The notes under the pieces are model-generated. The model was not told where the DNA came from, ran no database searches, and saw nothing but the letters and a program-made list of their open reading frames with translations. The position numbers were made by a program, and so were the translations under genes. Positions 41,949 to 49,842 of a stretch of 64,000 nt of DNA are shown here, in pieces (the stretch's first letter is position 1; each line of letters opens with the position of its first letter). Source of the stretch: Roseivirga sp. BDSF3-8 (lineage in GTDB: Bacteria; Bacteroidota; Bacteroidia; Cytophagales; Cyclobacteriaceae); NCBI RefSeq assembly GCF_041449215.1, contig NZ_JBGNFV010000001.1, positions 1,649,001 through 1,713,000 of the forward strand, written 5' to 3'.

Positions 41949-42199
41949 ATTTTATGATGTGCTATTTGTCTTTTTTCTTCATGTAATGACAATAAAATCA
42001 ATAAGATGAAATCATCTCAAACGTTTTTTACTTCACTGAATAATTCACATGAAATCATACATCATACTGGTTTACAGCTTATTATAAAAGTATCATCCCT
42101 CGATTAATAATTGATTATTTTATAGTTGTTTAAACACTAAACGATTATTAGTGGATATTGCTGCATTTGACCGTCCGTAAGTTTTGCTGAAATTTAAAA

Positions 42200-42230
42200 T
42201 TGTACGGCACCTCGGTTATCTATTGATTTG
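42200..42230 (+). promoter_or_regulatory. Candidate Bacteroidota promoter for the outer membrane protein
   Basis: TTG at 42200-42202, a 20-base spacer, and TTGATTTG at 42223-42230 (7 of 8 to TAnnTTTG), 30 bp before the ATG at 42261. Confidence 0.45.
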
Positions 42231-42260
42231 CAACATCAAAAATCAAATTAGTTTTTAAAC

Positions 42261-42863
42261 ATGAAGAAGATCTTTCTTGTAGTAGCTATTGCTTTCATGG
42301 CTGTGGCTACCGCTAACGCACAGGACGCTAGCTTCGGTCTTAGAGGTGGAGTTAACATTGCCAGCCTTAATGGTGATGATGCAGGCGACCTGGATTCTAA
42401 AATCGGCTTCCACGTAGGTGGTTTCGCACAGTTCGCTCTTAGCGACATGGTTGTTCTTGAGCCTAACGTACTTTTCTCTCTGAAAGGTGCTTCTGCTGAG
42501 ACTGAAATATTCGGTACTACTGTAGAAGAGTCAATAAACCTGAGCTACATCGACGTTCCTGTTCTTGCAAGAATTTATGTAGCTGAAGGTTTTAACGTAT
42601 TTGTAGGCCCCAGACTAGGACTTAACCTGGGTGGTACTTACAAAGCTGAGGCTGATGGCGAGAGCGAAGAAGAAGACATAGAAGACCTGAGAACTCTTAC
42701 ATTAGGTTTGAATGCTGGTCTTGGATATGAGCTTCCCAGCGGCCTGAACATCACAGCAGGTTATGACCTTGGTCTTTCAAGCATTTTTGAAGATGTAGAA
42801 GGTGAAACCGCTGACATCAAAAATGGTGTGATACAGGTTTCTGTAGGATACAAATTCAACTAA
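42261..42863 (+). CDS. Outer membrane beta-barrel protein (PorT-like family)
   Basis: A 200-residue exported protein with a signal peptide ending VATANAQ. The mature part is built from amphipathic beta strands separated by polar turns (FGLRGGVNIASL, IGFHVGGFAQFAL, VVLEPNVLFSLKGA, FNVFVGPRLGLNLG, LTLGLNAGLGYEL, VIQVSVGYKFN) and ends in a terminal Phe-Asn strand, as expected for an eight-strand barrel inserted by BamA. An acidic loop (ADGESEEEDIEDL) lies near 132. Codon use suggests good expression, and it has a strong promoter candidate and terminator. Specific role unknown. Confidence 0.85.
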   Translation: MKKIFLVVAIAFMAVATANAQDASFGLRGGVNIASLNGDDAGDLDSKIGFHVGGFAQFALSDMVVLEPNVLFSLKGASAETEIFGTTVEESINLSYIDVPVLARIYVAEGFNVFVGPRLGLNLGGTYKAEADGESEEEDIEDLRTLTLGLNAGLGYELPSGLNITAGYDLGLSSIFEDVEGETADIKNGVIQVSVGYKFN

Positions 42864-42886
42864 TTTTATCCTCTTAAGAATTTAAA

Positions 42887-42918
42887 AGCCTCCTGCTCAA
42901 CAGCAGGAGGCTTTTTTT
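42887..42918. terminator. Strong intrinsic terminator
   Basis: AGCCTCCTGCT (42887-42897) pairs perfectly with AGCAGGAGGCT (42902-42912) and is followed by T. The opposite-strand thiamine gene's stop codon (42917-42919) lies inside the T-run. Confidence 0.9.
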
Positions 42919-43552
42919 ATGGCCCTGTCTCAAGCACTACAAAGTCATGGTGACAGTGGATGCTTACCATCCCATTTCTTTTAACCCGATAGGCCCTCGC
43001 AGAAGGAAAGCTTCCCTCCATACCTACACTCACGAGGTTTGTGACCTGGATAGAGCTATTTACCTTTGCCGTTATACCAACTTCAAGCCTGGTGCCTTCT
43101 GGCAGCCATTTTCTATATTTCCCCCTATTGTTTAACACGGCTTTCTTCTTGTCCCAATATAAAGCGAGTGTTCCCTTAGGGGTGGACCTCAAGAGGTCGG
43201 GTAAAGATGAAATAGGAGGGTTTAATACATTGATATCGTCCTGAGGTATATGCTGCAGGTGGACGGAGAGTTTACCGGAAGCTGATGCGACACCGGGAAC
43301 CTGGTTAAGGGTAATATGTCTTTGCGTATCCTGTAACGCTGATGCTTTTTCCTTTTCTTTCAGGGTATTGTAAAGGATGGTATCGACTTTAAAACCAGCT
43401 TTTAGCAGCCGTTCGGCCACCGGAACATCCGCAAATACATGGGGGCTCCATTCTAAAAGCTGACCAAGCAGATAATGGTCACTGGTGATGTGAAAGTCAT
43501 AGACAAGCAGTGCGGGCTCCTGATCTTCCCTTACGAAATGGTGACTGGACAT
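42917..43552 (-). CDS. Thiamine pyrophosphokinase-like protein
   Basis: A 211-residue protein opening MSSHHFVREDQEPALLVYD, then LLGQLLEWSPHVFADVPVAERLLKAGFKVDTILYN. These features resemble Bacteroidota thiamine pyrophosphokinases, which transfer pyrophosphate from ATP to thiamine. The C-terminal half (KWLPEGTRLEVGITAKVNSS, a beta region) fits the thiamine-binding domain. The canonical Asp-rich GDFDS motif of ThiN is not clear: the equivalent region reads HITSDHYLL/FKVDTILYN, so activity is uncertain. It is the last gene of a TPP-riboswitch operon after a TonB receptor, as in the omr1-pnuT-tnr3 arrangement reported for this phylum. That context is the strongest support. Confidence 0.65.
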   Translation of the reverse strand: MSSHHFVREDQEPALLVYDFHITSDHYLLGQLLEWSPHVFADVPVAERLLKAGFKVDTILYNTLKEKEKASALQDTQRHITLNQVPGVASASGKLSVHLQHIPQDDINVLNPPISSLPDLLRSTPKGTLALYWDKKKAVLNNRGKYRKWLPEGTRLEVGITAKVNSSIQVTNLVSVGMEGSFPSARAYRVKRNGMVSIHCHHDFVVLETGP

Positions 43553-43562
43553 AACGATGAAT

Positions 43563-44630
43563 TCAGCTCAAAGATAAGCTATCGTTTATTTCCCGCATTT
43601 CCTTCCAGGTCCAGAGGTCTTTTTTAGGGAGACCACTAAGGTAACGGGAGAAATAACCTGTTACTTCTTTAATAAATACGTCTTTGGGAATATCGGAAGG
43701 TGCTATAACACGCCTGTAGGGATGATCAAAGCGCTGTGCTTTACTCAGCTTTCCTGCATTAACTCTGAGAATCGGCCCTGTGTCAAAAATGCTATCTGCC
43801 CGCCAGGTTTTCCCGTGCGGCTCCAGGCATGAAAGCCTTTGCGCCAGAGGGCTTAACTTAAGACGGGGGTAGGTATTCCTTCCGGTATCAACCCAGGTTA
43901 TATACTTATATTCCAGTTCGTATCTGCCCTCATCATATATACTCACAATAATGGAGTAGGGTATAGATTCGTGAAATAAAGCATAATAATGTATCGGCTG
44001 AGGGGTTTGAACTATTCGCAGGCCGAGCTCCGGATAATCACTACAATTACTGGATTGTGAACGAATCATTTGCATATCGGCAATTACCCGCTGGTATTCC
44101 TGGTGATAATCACTGATGTAATGCTCTGTATTTAACAGGACGTCACGGAAGTGCTGCAGGAAATAGGTGTATTTAGGCACACAGAGAATGGCTTCTTTGT
44201 CCTGGTGCTCAGGGGCCTCAAAGGGTCCGTAGAATTTCCTTTTTTCTACTGTATTGATCCAGCAGACCAGCTTCAGGGAAATGTCTGCCTGTGGTGCAGC
44301 GGGATATAATTCCCGGAAATCGCCAAGGCGGGCCATTTGCCTTAGCACTTCCTCATATTGAAGGGCAAGGCTTGGATTAAAGAGGGCCCACACGCCCAAA
44401 AATCCATCTATATCGAAGTGATTATTGGTGATATGGGGGTAGTCTAATTGGGGGATACCTGCTTTGAGGGCATTAAGGACGATGCCGGTGCTGGTATCAT
44501 CGTGAATACCGGGGTGGATGGGGGCACCACGCCAGTGAGAGAGGGTAAATGCGGCCGGGTGGTAGCTGTCGACTACCAATACCCGGTCGTATTTACGTAT
44601 GTCATAAAAGGGTATAAACCGCTTACTCAT
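43563..44630 (-). CDS. Conserved protein of unknown function in the thiamine operon (DUF6687-like)
   Basis: A 355-residue protein, apparently cytosolic. Conserved-looking blocks are VDSYHPAAFTLSHWRGAP near 20, IHDDTSTGIVLNAL near 42 and ITNNHFDIDGFLGVWALFNP near 68; the rest is less distinctive. The His/Asp-rich N-terminal third, with HDDTS and DIDGF, resembles a metal-binding or phosphoesterase site, but I cannot assign a fold. The name DUF6687 is from memory and unverified. The gene sits between a TonB receptor and a thiamine pyrophosphokinase-like gene, its start overlaps the receptor's stop by one base, and the transcript begins with a TPP riboswitch. A role in thiamine uptake or salvage is therefore the best inference. 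Confidence 0.7.
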   Translation of the reverse strand: MSKRFIPFYDIRKYDRVLVVDSYHPAAFTLSHWRGAPIHPGIHDDTSTGIVLNALKAGIPQLDYPHITNNHFDIDGFLGVWALFNPSLALQYEEVLRQMARLGDFRELYPAAPQADISLKLVCWINTVEKRKFYGPFEAPEHQDKEAILCVPKYTYFLQHFRDVLLNTEHYISDYHQEYQRVIADMQMIRSQSSNCSDYPELGLRIVQTPQPIHYYALFHESIPYSIIVSIYDEGRYELEYKYITWVDTGRNTYPRLKLSPLAQRLSCLEPHGKTWRADSIFDTGPILRVNAGKLSKAQRFDHPYRRVIAPSDIPKDVFIKEVTGYFSRYLSGLPKKDLWTWKEMREINDSLSLS

Positions 44631-47056
44631 CAGAACCTAAAGGTGGTACCGAACAAAAAGTTCGTACCTGCCTGTGGGTAATAGTATTCTTCGTAGATGG
44701 TCTGCCCCCCTGTTATGTAGCCGTAGGTGTATCCGTTGGATACATACTGCTCATCAAGTATGTTATTGATGAGCAGGGAGAAGGATATTTCTTCCATCCA
44801 CTTAGGCTTGATGGAATAACGAATTCTCAGATCGTTCACAAAGTAGGCGTCAATAGAACGGGCTTCCGTTTCTGTATTATCGAGGTATTGTTTGCCTACG
44901 TACTTGCTGAGGAGGCTAAGCTCCAGGCCTGCAAGTGGGTAATAGGTAAGCTGGGAACCGGCAATCACGTTTGGTGAAAGGGCTATGGCTGTTTCGCTAT
45001 ATTCGGATGCTTCCTGGCCTCCTTCGTCATAATTATCGATAAACTCGGTGAAGCTATCGATGACATTACGGCTGAATGTGGCATTGGCATTCAATTGAAG
45101 GTTGGGCAGTATCAGGTAGCCTGCCTGCAGTTCTATTCCTGTCCTGTAGCTGTCGGCGATATTGGTACGAATATAGGCGCCCACATCATTCACCTCTCCG
45201 GTAAGTACAAGCTGGTCTTTGTAATCCATCAGGTAATAGTTGGCATTGAACATGAGCCTGTCGTCACGGTATTGGTAGCCAAGCTCCAGGTTGCGCAATT
45301 GTTCAGCACGTGGCCTGCTGTCGGGGGTGCTCTGTGTGTAGTCATCCCTGTTTGGCTCGCGGTGAGCGATACCAAAGCTGACATAGGCACGGTTTCTGTC
45401 ATCCCAAAGGTAGGTGACACCGGCTTTGGGATTAAAGAAGTTCAACTGGTCATTTTGCTGAACGTTGTTGAGGTTATTATCAAAGCCAAGGAAGGAATAG
45501 TCTACGCTACGATACTGGAGATCAATAAAAGCATTGAGACCAGGGGTGAACTCGTAGTACATTTTACCATAAACATTGAAATCTTCCTTGACGGCATTAT
45601 TATCATAATAACGGTCTCTGATCTCACTGCCGGCGGCAAACTGCGACCAAATAATCTCACCAAAGTGGTCGCCGTCATAACGGTTCCATCCGCCGCCTAC
45701 AATAAACTGCAGGGCTTCAGTTGGCCGGTAGTCAGCAGAGAAAATTCCTCCGTAGAAGTCATTATCAAGCCAGCGACGCCTGATGAGGTCTGAGTTGGTA
45801 ATGATAGAATCACCGATCACCGGGTAATCGAGCCCATAATCGGCTAGATCGTCGCTGACCTTAAACTGCTCGTAGTAGCCACGTCCGTAGGTGTAATGGA
45901 GTGCGGCATTAAAGCTGAGTTCTGGATTGGCCTCGTAGGAATAGATGAGTTGATAGTGATCCTGCTGATAGTTATCTGTCTCATTATCATAAGGATCTTC
46001 ACGCTGAAAATTGTCCGTACCTGCAAAGTTAAAGGTAGGATCTGACTCAACGAGGGACTCGGGTACTCCGTACCAGGCCTGGTAGGTTTTTTCCTTGCCA
46101 CTGAATACGTTAAGTTTCACAAGGCTTTTCTCACCATAATAGCCTCCTGAGAGGTAATAGCTCTGCAGATCGGAAGAGGCTCTGTCTATGTAGCCATCTG
46201 AAGTGATCTTTGAGAGCCTGGCATCTACGGCAAAGCGGTCGTTGAGCAGGCCTGTACCTGCCTTTACGGTGTGCCGCCAGGTATTAAAGCTACCAAAGCC
46301 GTTCTGTAGTTCGGCATAGGCCTGGCGATTAAGGTCCAGGGTATTGAGGTCAACAGTGGCTCCGAAGGCTCCTGCGCCGTTGGTGGAAGTACCTACTCCA
46401 CGCTGAATCTGTACGTTCTCTACGGAGCTGGCAAAATCGGGCATGTTTACCCAGAATACACCCTGTGACTCGGCATCATTGAGGGGAATACCATTTATTG
46501 TGACGTTGATCCGGGTTGGGTCACTACCCCGAATCCTGATGCCTGTATAGCCTACTCCGGCCCCGGCATCAGAGGTAACGACCACGCTAGGCTCAAGATT
46601 CACCAGGTAGGGAATGTCTTGCCCAAGGTTTTGCTTGTCCAGTTCTTCCCGGCTTACCTCGGTATAGGTAACGGGGGTTTTGGCTGATGCCCTTACGCCG
46701 GTAATGACTACCTCATCGGTAAGGATATCTGACTCCTGCAAGGTGATGGTAAGATCCTGCGCTTTACCAGGAGTAAGGCTACGGGTAACGGTTTGGTACC
46801 CGATAAAGCGGACTTCCAGTGTATACTGTCCTGCGGGCAGACTAAAAGAGAAGCTACCATCGGCAGCGGTGACTAGTCCGCGACCTGTTTCAGGAATCAC
46901 CAGTGTGGCACCGGGAAGACCCTGGTTATCGCCGGCATCAAGCACACGGCCGGTAACCTTAAAGCTACCTTTCTGTGCCAATAAAGGCACAGTGGCAACT
47001 ATTAAAAATAGAAGTGTCAAGGCTGAAGCAGCCTTCGTTCGAATGCACATTTGCAT
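44630..47056 (-). CDS. TonB-dependent outer membrane receptor, probably for thiamine
   Basis: An 808-residue TonB receptor. After a signal peptide (LTLLFLIVATVPLLAQ) comes a carboxypeptidase-regulatory-like domain (about 30-115: VTGRVLDAGDNQGLPGATLV), then the plug domain (about 130-245: GIRIRGSDPTRINVTINGIPLND, ENVQIQRGVGTSTNGAGAFG) and a 22-strand-type barrel ending GTNFLFGTTFRF. A TPP riboswitch lies 60 bp upstream (47116-47203), and the downstream genes are thiamine-related, so the ligand should be thiamine or a precursor. This agrees with the riboswitch-linked outer membrane receptor described for Bacteroidota. No SusD partner is present, consistent with a small ligand. Confidence 0.92.
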   Translation of the reverse strand: MQMCIRTKAASALTLLFLIVATVPLLAQKGSFKVTGRVLDAGDNQGLPGATLVIPETGRGLVTAADGSFSFSLPAGQYTLEVRFIGYQTVTRSLTPGKAQDLTITLQESDILTDEVVITGVRASAKTPVTYTEVSREELDKQNLGQDIPYLVNLEPSVVVTSDAGAGVGYTGIRIRGSDPTRINVTINGIPLNDAESQGVFWVNMPDFASSVENVQIQRGVGTSTNGAGAFGATVDLNTLDLNRQAYAELQNGFGSFNTWRHTVKAGTGLLNDRFAVDARLSKITSDGYIDRASSDLQSYYLSGGYYGEKSLVKLNVFSGKEKTYQAWYGVPESLVESDPTFNFAGTDNFQREDPYDNETDNYQQDHYQLIYSYEANPELSFNAALHYTYGRGYYEQFKVSDDLADYGLDYPVIGDSIITNSDLIRRRWLDNDFYGGIFSADYRPTEALQFIVGGGWNRYDGDHFGEIIWSQFAAGSEIRDRYYDNNAVKEDFNVYGKMYYEFTPGLNAFIDLQYRSVDYSFLGFDNNLNNVQQNDQLNFFNPKAGVTYLWDDRNRAYVSFGIAHREPNRDDYTQSTPDSRPRAEQLRNLELGYQYRDDRLMFNANYYLMDYKDQLVLTGEVNDVGAYIRTNIADSYRTGIELQAGYLILPNLQLNANATFSRNVIDSFTEFIDNYDEGGQEASEYSETAIALSPNVIAGSQLTYYPLAGLELSLLSKYVGKQYLDNTETEARSIDAYFVNDLRIRYSIKPKWMEEISFSLLINNILDEQYVSNGYTYGYITGGQTIYEEYYYPQAGTNFLFGTTFRF

Positions 47057-47115
47057 AGTTTAGTATAAAATGAAGTACGACAATGGCAGGAGTGGGGAGT
47101 ACTCTGCCGTTTCTC

Positions 47116-47203
47116 ATTCCCTACGCCGGAATTACCCGGATCAGGTGTTTGTCCGTGTTAAGGACAATGGGTATTCTCTCAGCCCGTACCGGGCACCCCC
47201 GAG
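47116..47203 (-). promoter_or_regulatory. TPP riboswitch (THI element) 1
   Basis: On the minus strand the order is GGGGGTGCCC, GGGCTGAGAGAATACCC, a variable P3 hairpin (GTCC...GGAC), then ACCTGATCCGGGTAATTCCG and GCGTAGGGAAT. These are the conserved THI-box blocks in the correct order. It controls the TonB receptor operon. A short inverted repeat GGCAGAGT...ACTCCTGCC between it and the start codon may form the expression platform; no T-run follows, so translational control is likely. Confidence 0.95.
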
Positions 47204-47226
47204 AATGTCCCTACCGGAAGGTTGTT

Positions 47227-48159
47227 TCAGCCCTCCAGTAGTTCGTTTGTATATAAGGTTTCTTTTTTCATGGTAGCGTAGGCCTGCTCTTCCAGCATGC
47301 CTTTCTCAAAAAGGAAATCGATAAATCGCTCCCACCTCTGTTCTTCCATGATGCCAAAGCGGCCTTTTTCATTTAAATAATAGGAGGATATCCTACGCTG
47401 GCTTTCAAGTAGAAAATCTCTGTCCTGCAAGGATGGATGATTTGAAAGTTGCTGCAGGCTGTCCACAGCCTCTTCAGGATTGGAAGCTGCCTCTATATAT
47501 CCCTTTGCGGTAGCACGAATAAAGCGTGAAAGCTTTTCTTTGTCCCTGCTAAGGGCAGAGTAAGAAGCCAGTAAAACAGGTGAATAGCCATAGGGCACCT
47601 GGTAATCGTCCATACGAAAGGGGTGGAGGCTAACTCCGCGACGTTCGGCTTTGAGGCCTTCCCAGGGCATAAACACCCAGGTGGCATCGGCTTCTCCGGT
47701 GATCAGGGTATCCCAAATGCCGAGTTTGGGAGGGGTAATTTCCTTCACCTCCCCTTTGCCACCGGCATTACGGATCATTTCTTTGAGTATCAGCCCTTCA
47801 TAGCGGGCATTGTAGCTTGCATAAACTTTATTATCAAGCTGGGCAGGACTATCGATGCCACTAACACTGAGGGTAACGATGGCACTGACATCCTGCTGAA
47901 GAATGGCAGCAATGGCTACCAGCTTTTCGTATTCGGAATGGATAAAGTAACTGATTACGGACTCTGAGGGGGCAATGGCTACATCGGCCTGACCCAGGGC
48001 CAGTTTTTTAGCGGGAGTAAGAGCATATTCATCTGCTGAAGGAGAAACCAGATTCACCTCAAGTCCCTCAGCCTTGTAATAGCCTTTATGCTTAGCTAAG
48101 AATAAGCCTGAATGTATGGTATTCGGTGTCCAGTCCAGCGCTACCCTGACAGTATCCAT
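47227..48159 (-). CDS. NMT1/THI5-like protein, no visible signal peptide
   Basis: A 310-residue periplasmic-binding-protein-fold protein of the ThiY/THI5 family: VRVALDWTPNTIHSGLFLAKHKGYYKAEGLEV, then ALGQADVAIAPSESVISYF and LITGEADATWVFMPWEG. A TPP riboswitch is directly upstream. ThiY is a lipoprotein that delivers a pyrimidine precursor to an ABC transporter, but this protein begins at the mature fold with no signal or lipobox, the upstream frame contains none, and no permease or ATPase genes are near. It may instead act in the cytosol, as yeast THI5 does in making the pyrimidine, although the Cys-rich motif of THI5 is absent. Function therefore open, thiamine link firm. Confidence 0.8.
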   Translation of the reverse strand: MDTVRVALDWTPNTIHSGLFLAKHKGYYKAEGLEVNLVSPSADEYALTPAKKLALGQADVAIAPSESVISYFIHSEYEKLVAIAAILQQDVSAIVTLSVSGIDSPAQLDNKVYASYNARYEGLILKEMIRNAGGKGEVKEITPPKLGIWDTLITGEADATWVFMPWEGLKAERRGVSLHPFRMDDYQVPYGYSPVLLASYSALSRDKEKLSRFIRATAKGYIEAASNPEEAVDSLQQLSNHPSLQDRDFLLESQRRISSYYLNEKGRFGIMEEQRWERFIDFLFEKGMLEEQAYATMKKETLYTNELLEG

Positions 48160-48228
48160 AGTATAGTCATTTATGGCATGTGGGGTGAACGCGACCGAGA
48201 CGTGCCGGATGGCGAACTGAAAAGAGTT

Positions 48229-48324
48229 AACTCCCTACGCCGGCATTACCCGGATCAGGTTCCTGACTGCCTTAGAAGGCAATCAATGGGTATAATCTCA
48301 GCCCGCAGACGCGGACACCCCTGA
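48229..48324 (-). promoter_or_regulatory. TPP riboswitch (THI element) 2
   Basis: Minus strand reads AGGGGTGTCCGC, GCGGGCTGAGATTATACCC, a P3 hairpin (GCCTTCTAAGGC), AACCTGATCCGGGTAATGCC and GGCGTAGGGAG. All conserved THI blocks are present. It precedes the NMT1/THI5-like gene by 69 bp. Confidence 0.95.
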
Positions 48325-48355
48325 ATTATTCGGCAAAGGTATGTAGGAAGCAGGG

Positions 48356-48895
48356 TTAAATCAAATTATCTATGATGTTTAGAGCGGTATGAAGCCGCTC
48401 TGCCTCGCTACCTTCCAAAATTGTGAATGGCCTCCTGAGCTCTTTGAGTCTCTGCTTGTAAAGGATGAAAAGACGGTCCCGGTCATGGGGATTTTCCCGT
48501 AAGGGATCCGGCTCCCAGGGTATATCGGGTCGGCACAAGAAGGTGAGGTGGTAGGTGGTGCTAACTTCCAGGTCGGCAAGGGAAGGAGCTATGCGGCGAA
48601 ATTTTTCCAAGCTCCAGATAGAGATGACGGTAATATCAGTGTCGCAAATAAGAAGACCGGGGCAAAGGGAGGCTTTTTGCTTTTCATTAAACACCTGGCC
48701 TTTGGCTATAACCAGCAAATCTTCTTCAGTATATGGACCGGAAATACGGGAGAGGTATTGCCTGCTATACTCCGGAACGAGTGGTACCTGGTAATGGTGA
48801 GCTAATGAACTGGCCAGAGTGGTCTTACCTGAAGACTCGGGACCTGTAATGACAACTTTGATCATGCGGTGGCAGTCTGCATTCTTTTTTGCCAA
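48356..48895 (-). CDS. NadR-like P-loop kinase
   Basis: A 179-residue P-loop protein. Walker A is KVVITGPESSGKTTLASSLA near 14, the GxESSGKTT form found in the ribosylnicotinamide kinase domain of NadR. A DTD motif (LLICDTDITVISIWS) near 83 and the PDIPWEPDPLRENPHDRDRLF segment also match that domain. No nucleotidyltransferase domain is attached. Its gene overlaps the end of the PnuC-type transporter gene, so it should phosphorylate what the transporter brings in, trapping it. Either nicotinamide riboside or thiamine is possible; the THI5-like gene and riboswitch directly downstream lean to thiamine, the sequence itself to nicotinamide riboside. An ATG at 48865 is an alternative start. Confidence 0.75.
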   Translation of the reverse strand: MAKKNADCHRMIKVVITGPESSGKTTLASSLAHHYQVPLVPEYSRQYLSRISGPYTEEDLLVIAKGQVFNEKQKASLCPGLLICDTDITVISIWSLEKFRRIAPSLADLEVSTTYHLTFLCRPDIPWEPDPLRENPHDRDRLFILYKQRLKELRRPFTILEGSEAERLHTALNIIDNLI

Positions 48896-49479
48896 TCGAA
48901 ATAGCCGTAGATGACTATCCCTACATAGATGAGGAAGAGCAGGGAGGTAAGAAACAGTTCCCGCTGGAAATACATGTACACCCCTACCCCATCGATTATA
49001 ATCCAGTAAAGCCAGTTTTCGAGTACTTTCCTGGTGACCATAATGGTGGTGATGACACTGAACACGGTGGTAAATGCATCCATATAGGGCAGAGCGGCAT
49101 CTGTTTGGTTATCCATAATGTACCCTGCCAGAATGGTAATAAGTGAACCTGCCAGAATAATCACTATGTGGTAGCGTAGGGGCCAGACGGTGATTGGCAA
49201 CTCTTCATTCCGGGACTGACTGCCATTTTTCCATGAATACCACCCATATATGGCCATGGCTAAATAGAAGAACTGCAGGCCGGTCTCACTATAGAGTTTT
49301 GCATTAAGGCATATGTATATATAGAGACAGACGCTAAGAAGTGCGGCTGGCCAGCACCAGAGACTTTCTCTGGAGGCGAGGATAAGGTACAACAGCCCGA
49401 GAACGACGGCAACGGCTTCTACCCAGGTCATGGCAGAGGCTGCTTTTGCAATAGCTTGGGAAATAGCTTCAAAATTCAT
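48862..49479 (-). CDS. pnuC: PnuC/PnuT family vitamin transporter
   Basis: A 205-residue membrane protein with about seven hydrophobic segments. The family marks are WVEAVAVVLGLLYLILASRES, NIWxxP-like LWCWPAALLSVCLYIY, and YGWYSWKNG near 85, with the paired WYxW motif that stacks on the vitamin. The C-terminal ENWLYWIIIDGVGVYMYFQRE is also characteristic. Members carry nicotinamide riboside, riboflavin or thiamine (PnuT) by facilitated diffusion, with trapping by a kinase. Its stop overlaps the NadR-like kinase gene. No riboswitch precedes this operon, but the thiamine genes are just downstream, so PnuT is a reasonable alternative name. Confidence 0.88.
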   Translation of the reverse strand: MNFEAISQAIAKAASAMTWVEAVAVVLGLLYLILASRESLWCWPAALLSVCLYIYICLNAKLYSETGLQFFYLAMAIYGWYSWKNGSQSRNEELPITVWPLRYHIVIILAGSLITILAGYIMDNQTDAALPYMDAFTTVFSVITTIMVTRKVLENWLYWIIIDGVGVYMYFQRELFLTSLLFLIYVGIVIYGYFDWQKRMQTATA

Positions 49480-49520
49480 TTTAAAAAAACTAACTTACCT
49501 AAAAGGCAGAATTCTTACGG

Positions 49521-49841
49521 ATGAAACGCATAGACCCCCTGACCCTGCACGACTGGCTAGAGAAAAATGAGGATGTACAACTCATCGATGTCCGGGAACA
49601 GGATGAGTGGGACATATGTCGCCTGCCTGATGCGGACTGGATACCAATGCACAAAATACCTAAGGCTGCGGCACAAATCAAAACGGGCTGTCCGGTGGTG
49701 GTATATTGCCACCATGGTATCCGCAGCGCCCATTGCATCATGTATCTGGAGGAAAACGGGGGTTTTGACAACTTATATAACCTGGACGGAGGTATTGATG
49801 CGTGGGCGAGGGCAGTGGATAAAGAAATGCCTCTGTATTAG
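49521..49841 (+). CDS. Rhodanese-like sulfurtransferase
   Basis: A 106-residue single rhodanese domain. The LIDVREQDEWDICRLPDADWIPM opening and the active-site loop VVYCHHGIRSAHCIMYL, with Cys near 66, are typical. The domain ends YNLDGGIDAWA. It transfers sulfane sulfur or serves as a redox protein in the cytosol; there is no signal peptide. It is divergent from the PnuC-type gene, with 41 bp between starts. A thiamine thiazole sulfur role would fit the region but is only a guess. Confidence 0.9.
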   Translation: MKRIDPLTLHDWLEKNEDVQLIDVREQDEWDICRLPDADWIPMHKIPKAAAQIKTGCPVVVYCHHGIRSAHCIMYLEENGGFDNLYNLDGGIDAWARAVDKEMPLY

Positions 49842-49842
49842 C

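Larger units (their letters stand above)
41898..42260. other. Intergenic region with terminator and promoter
   Basis: Holds the terminator at 41923-41948 and a promoter candidate at 42200-42230 for the outer membrane protein gene. The AT-rich middle shows no gene or repeat. Confidence 0.6.

Noticed and set aside
45095-45793. A 232-codon plus-strand frame
   Set aside because: Antisense to the barrel of the TonB receptor; Val/Ile-rich shadow.
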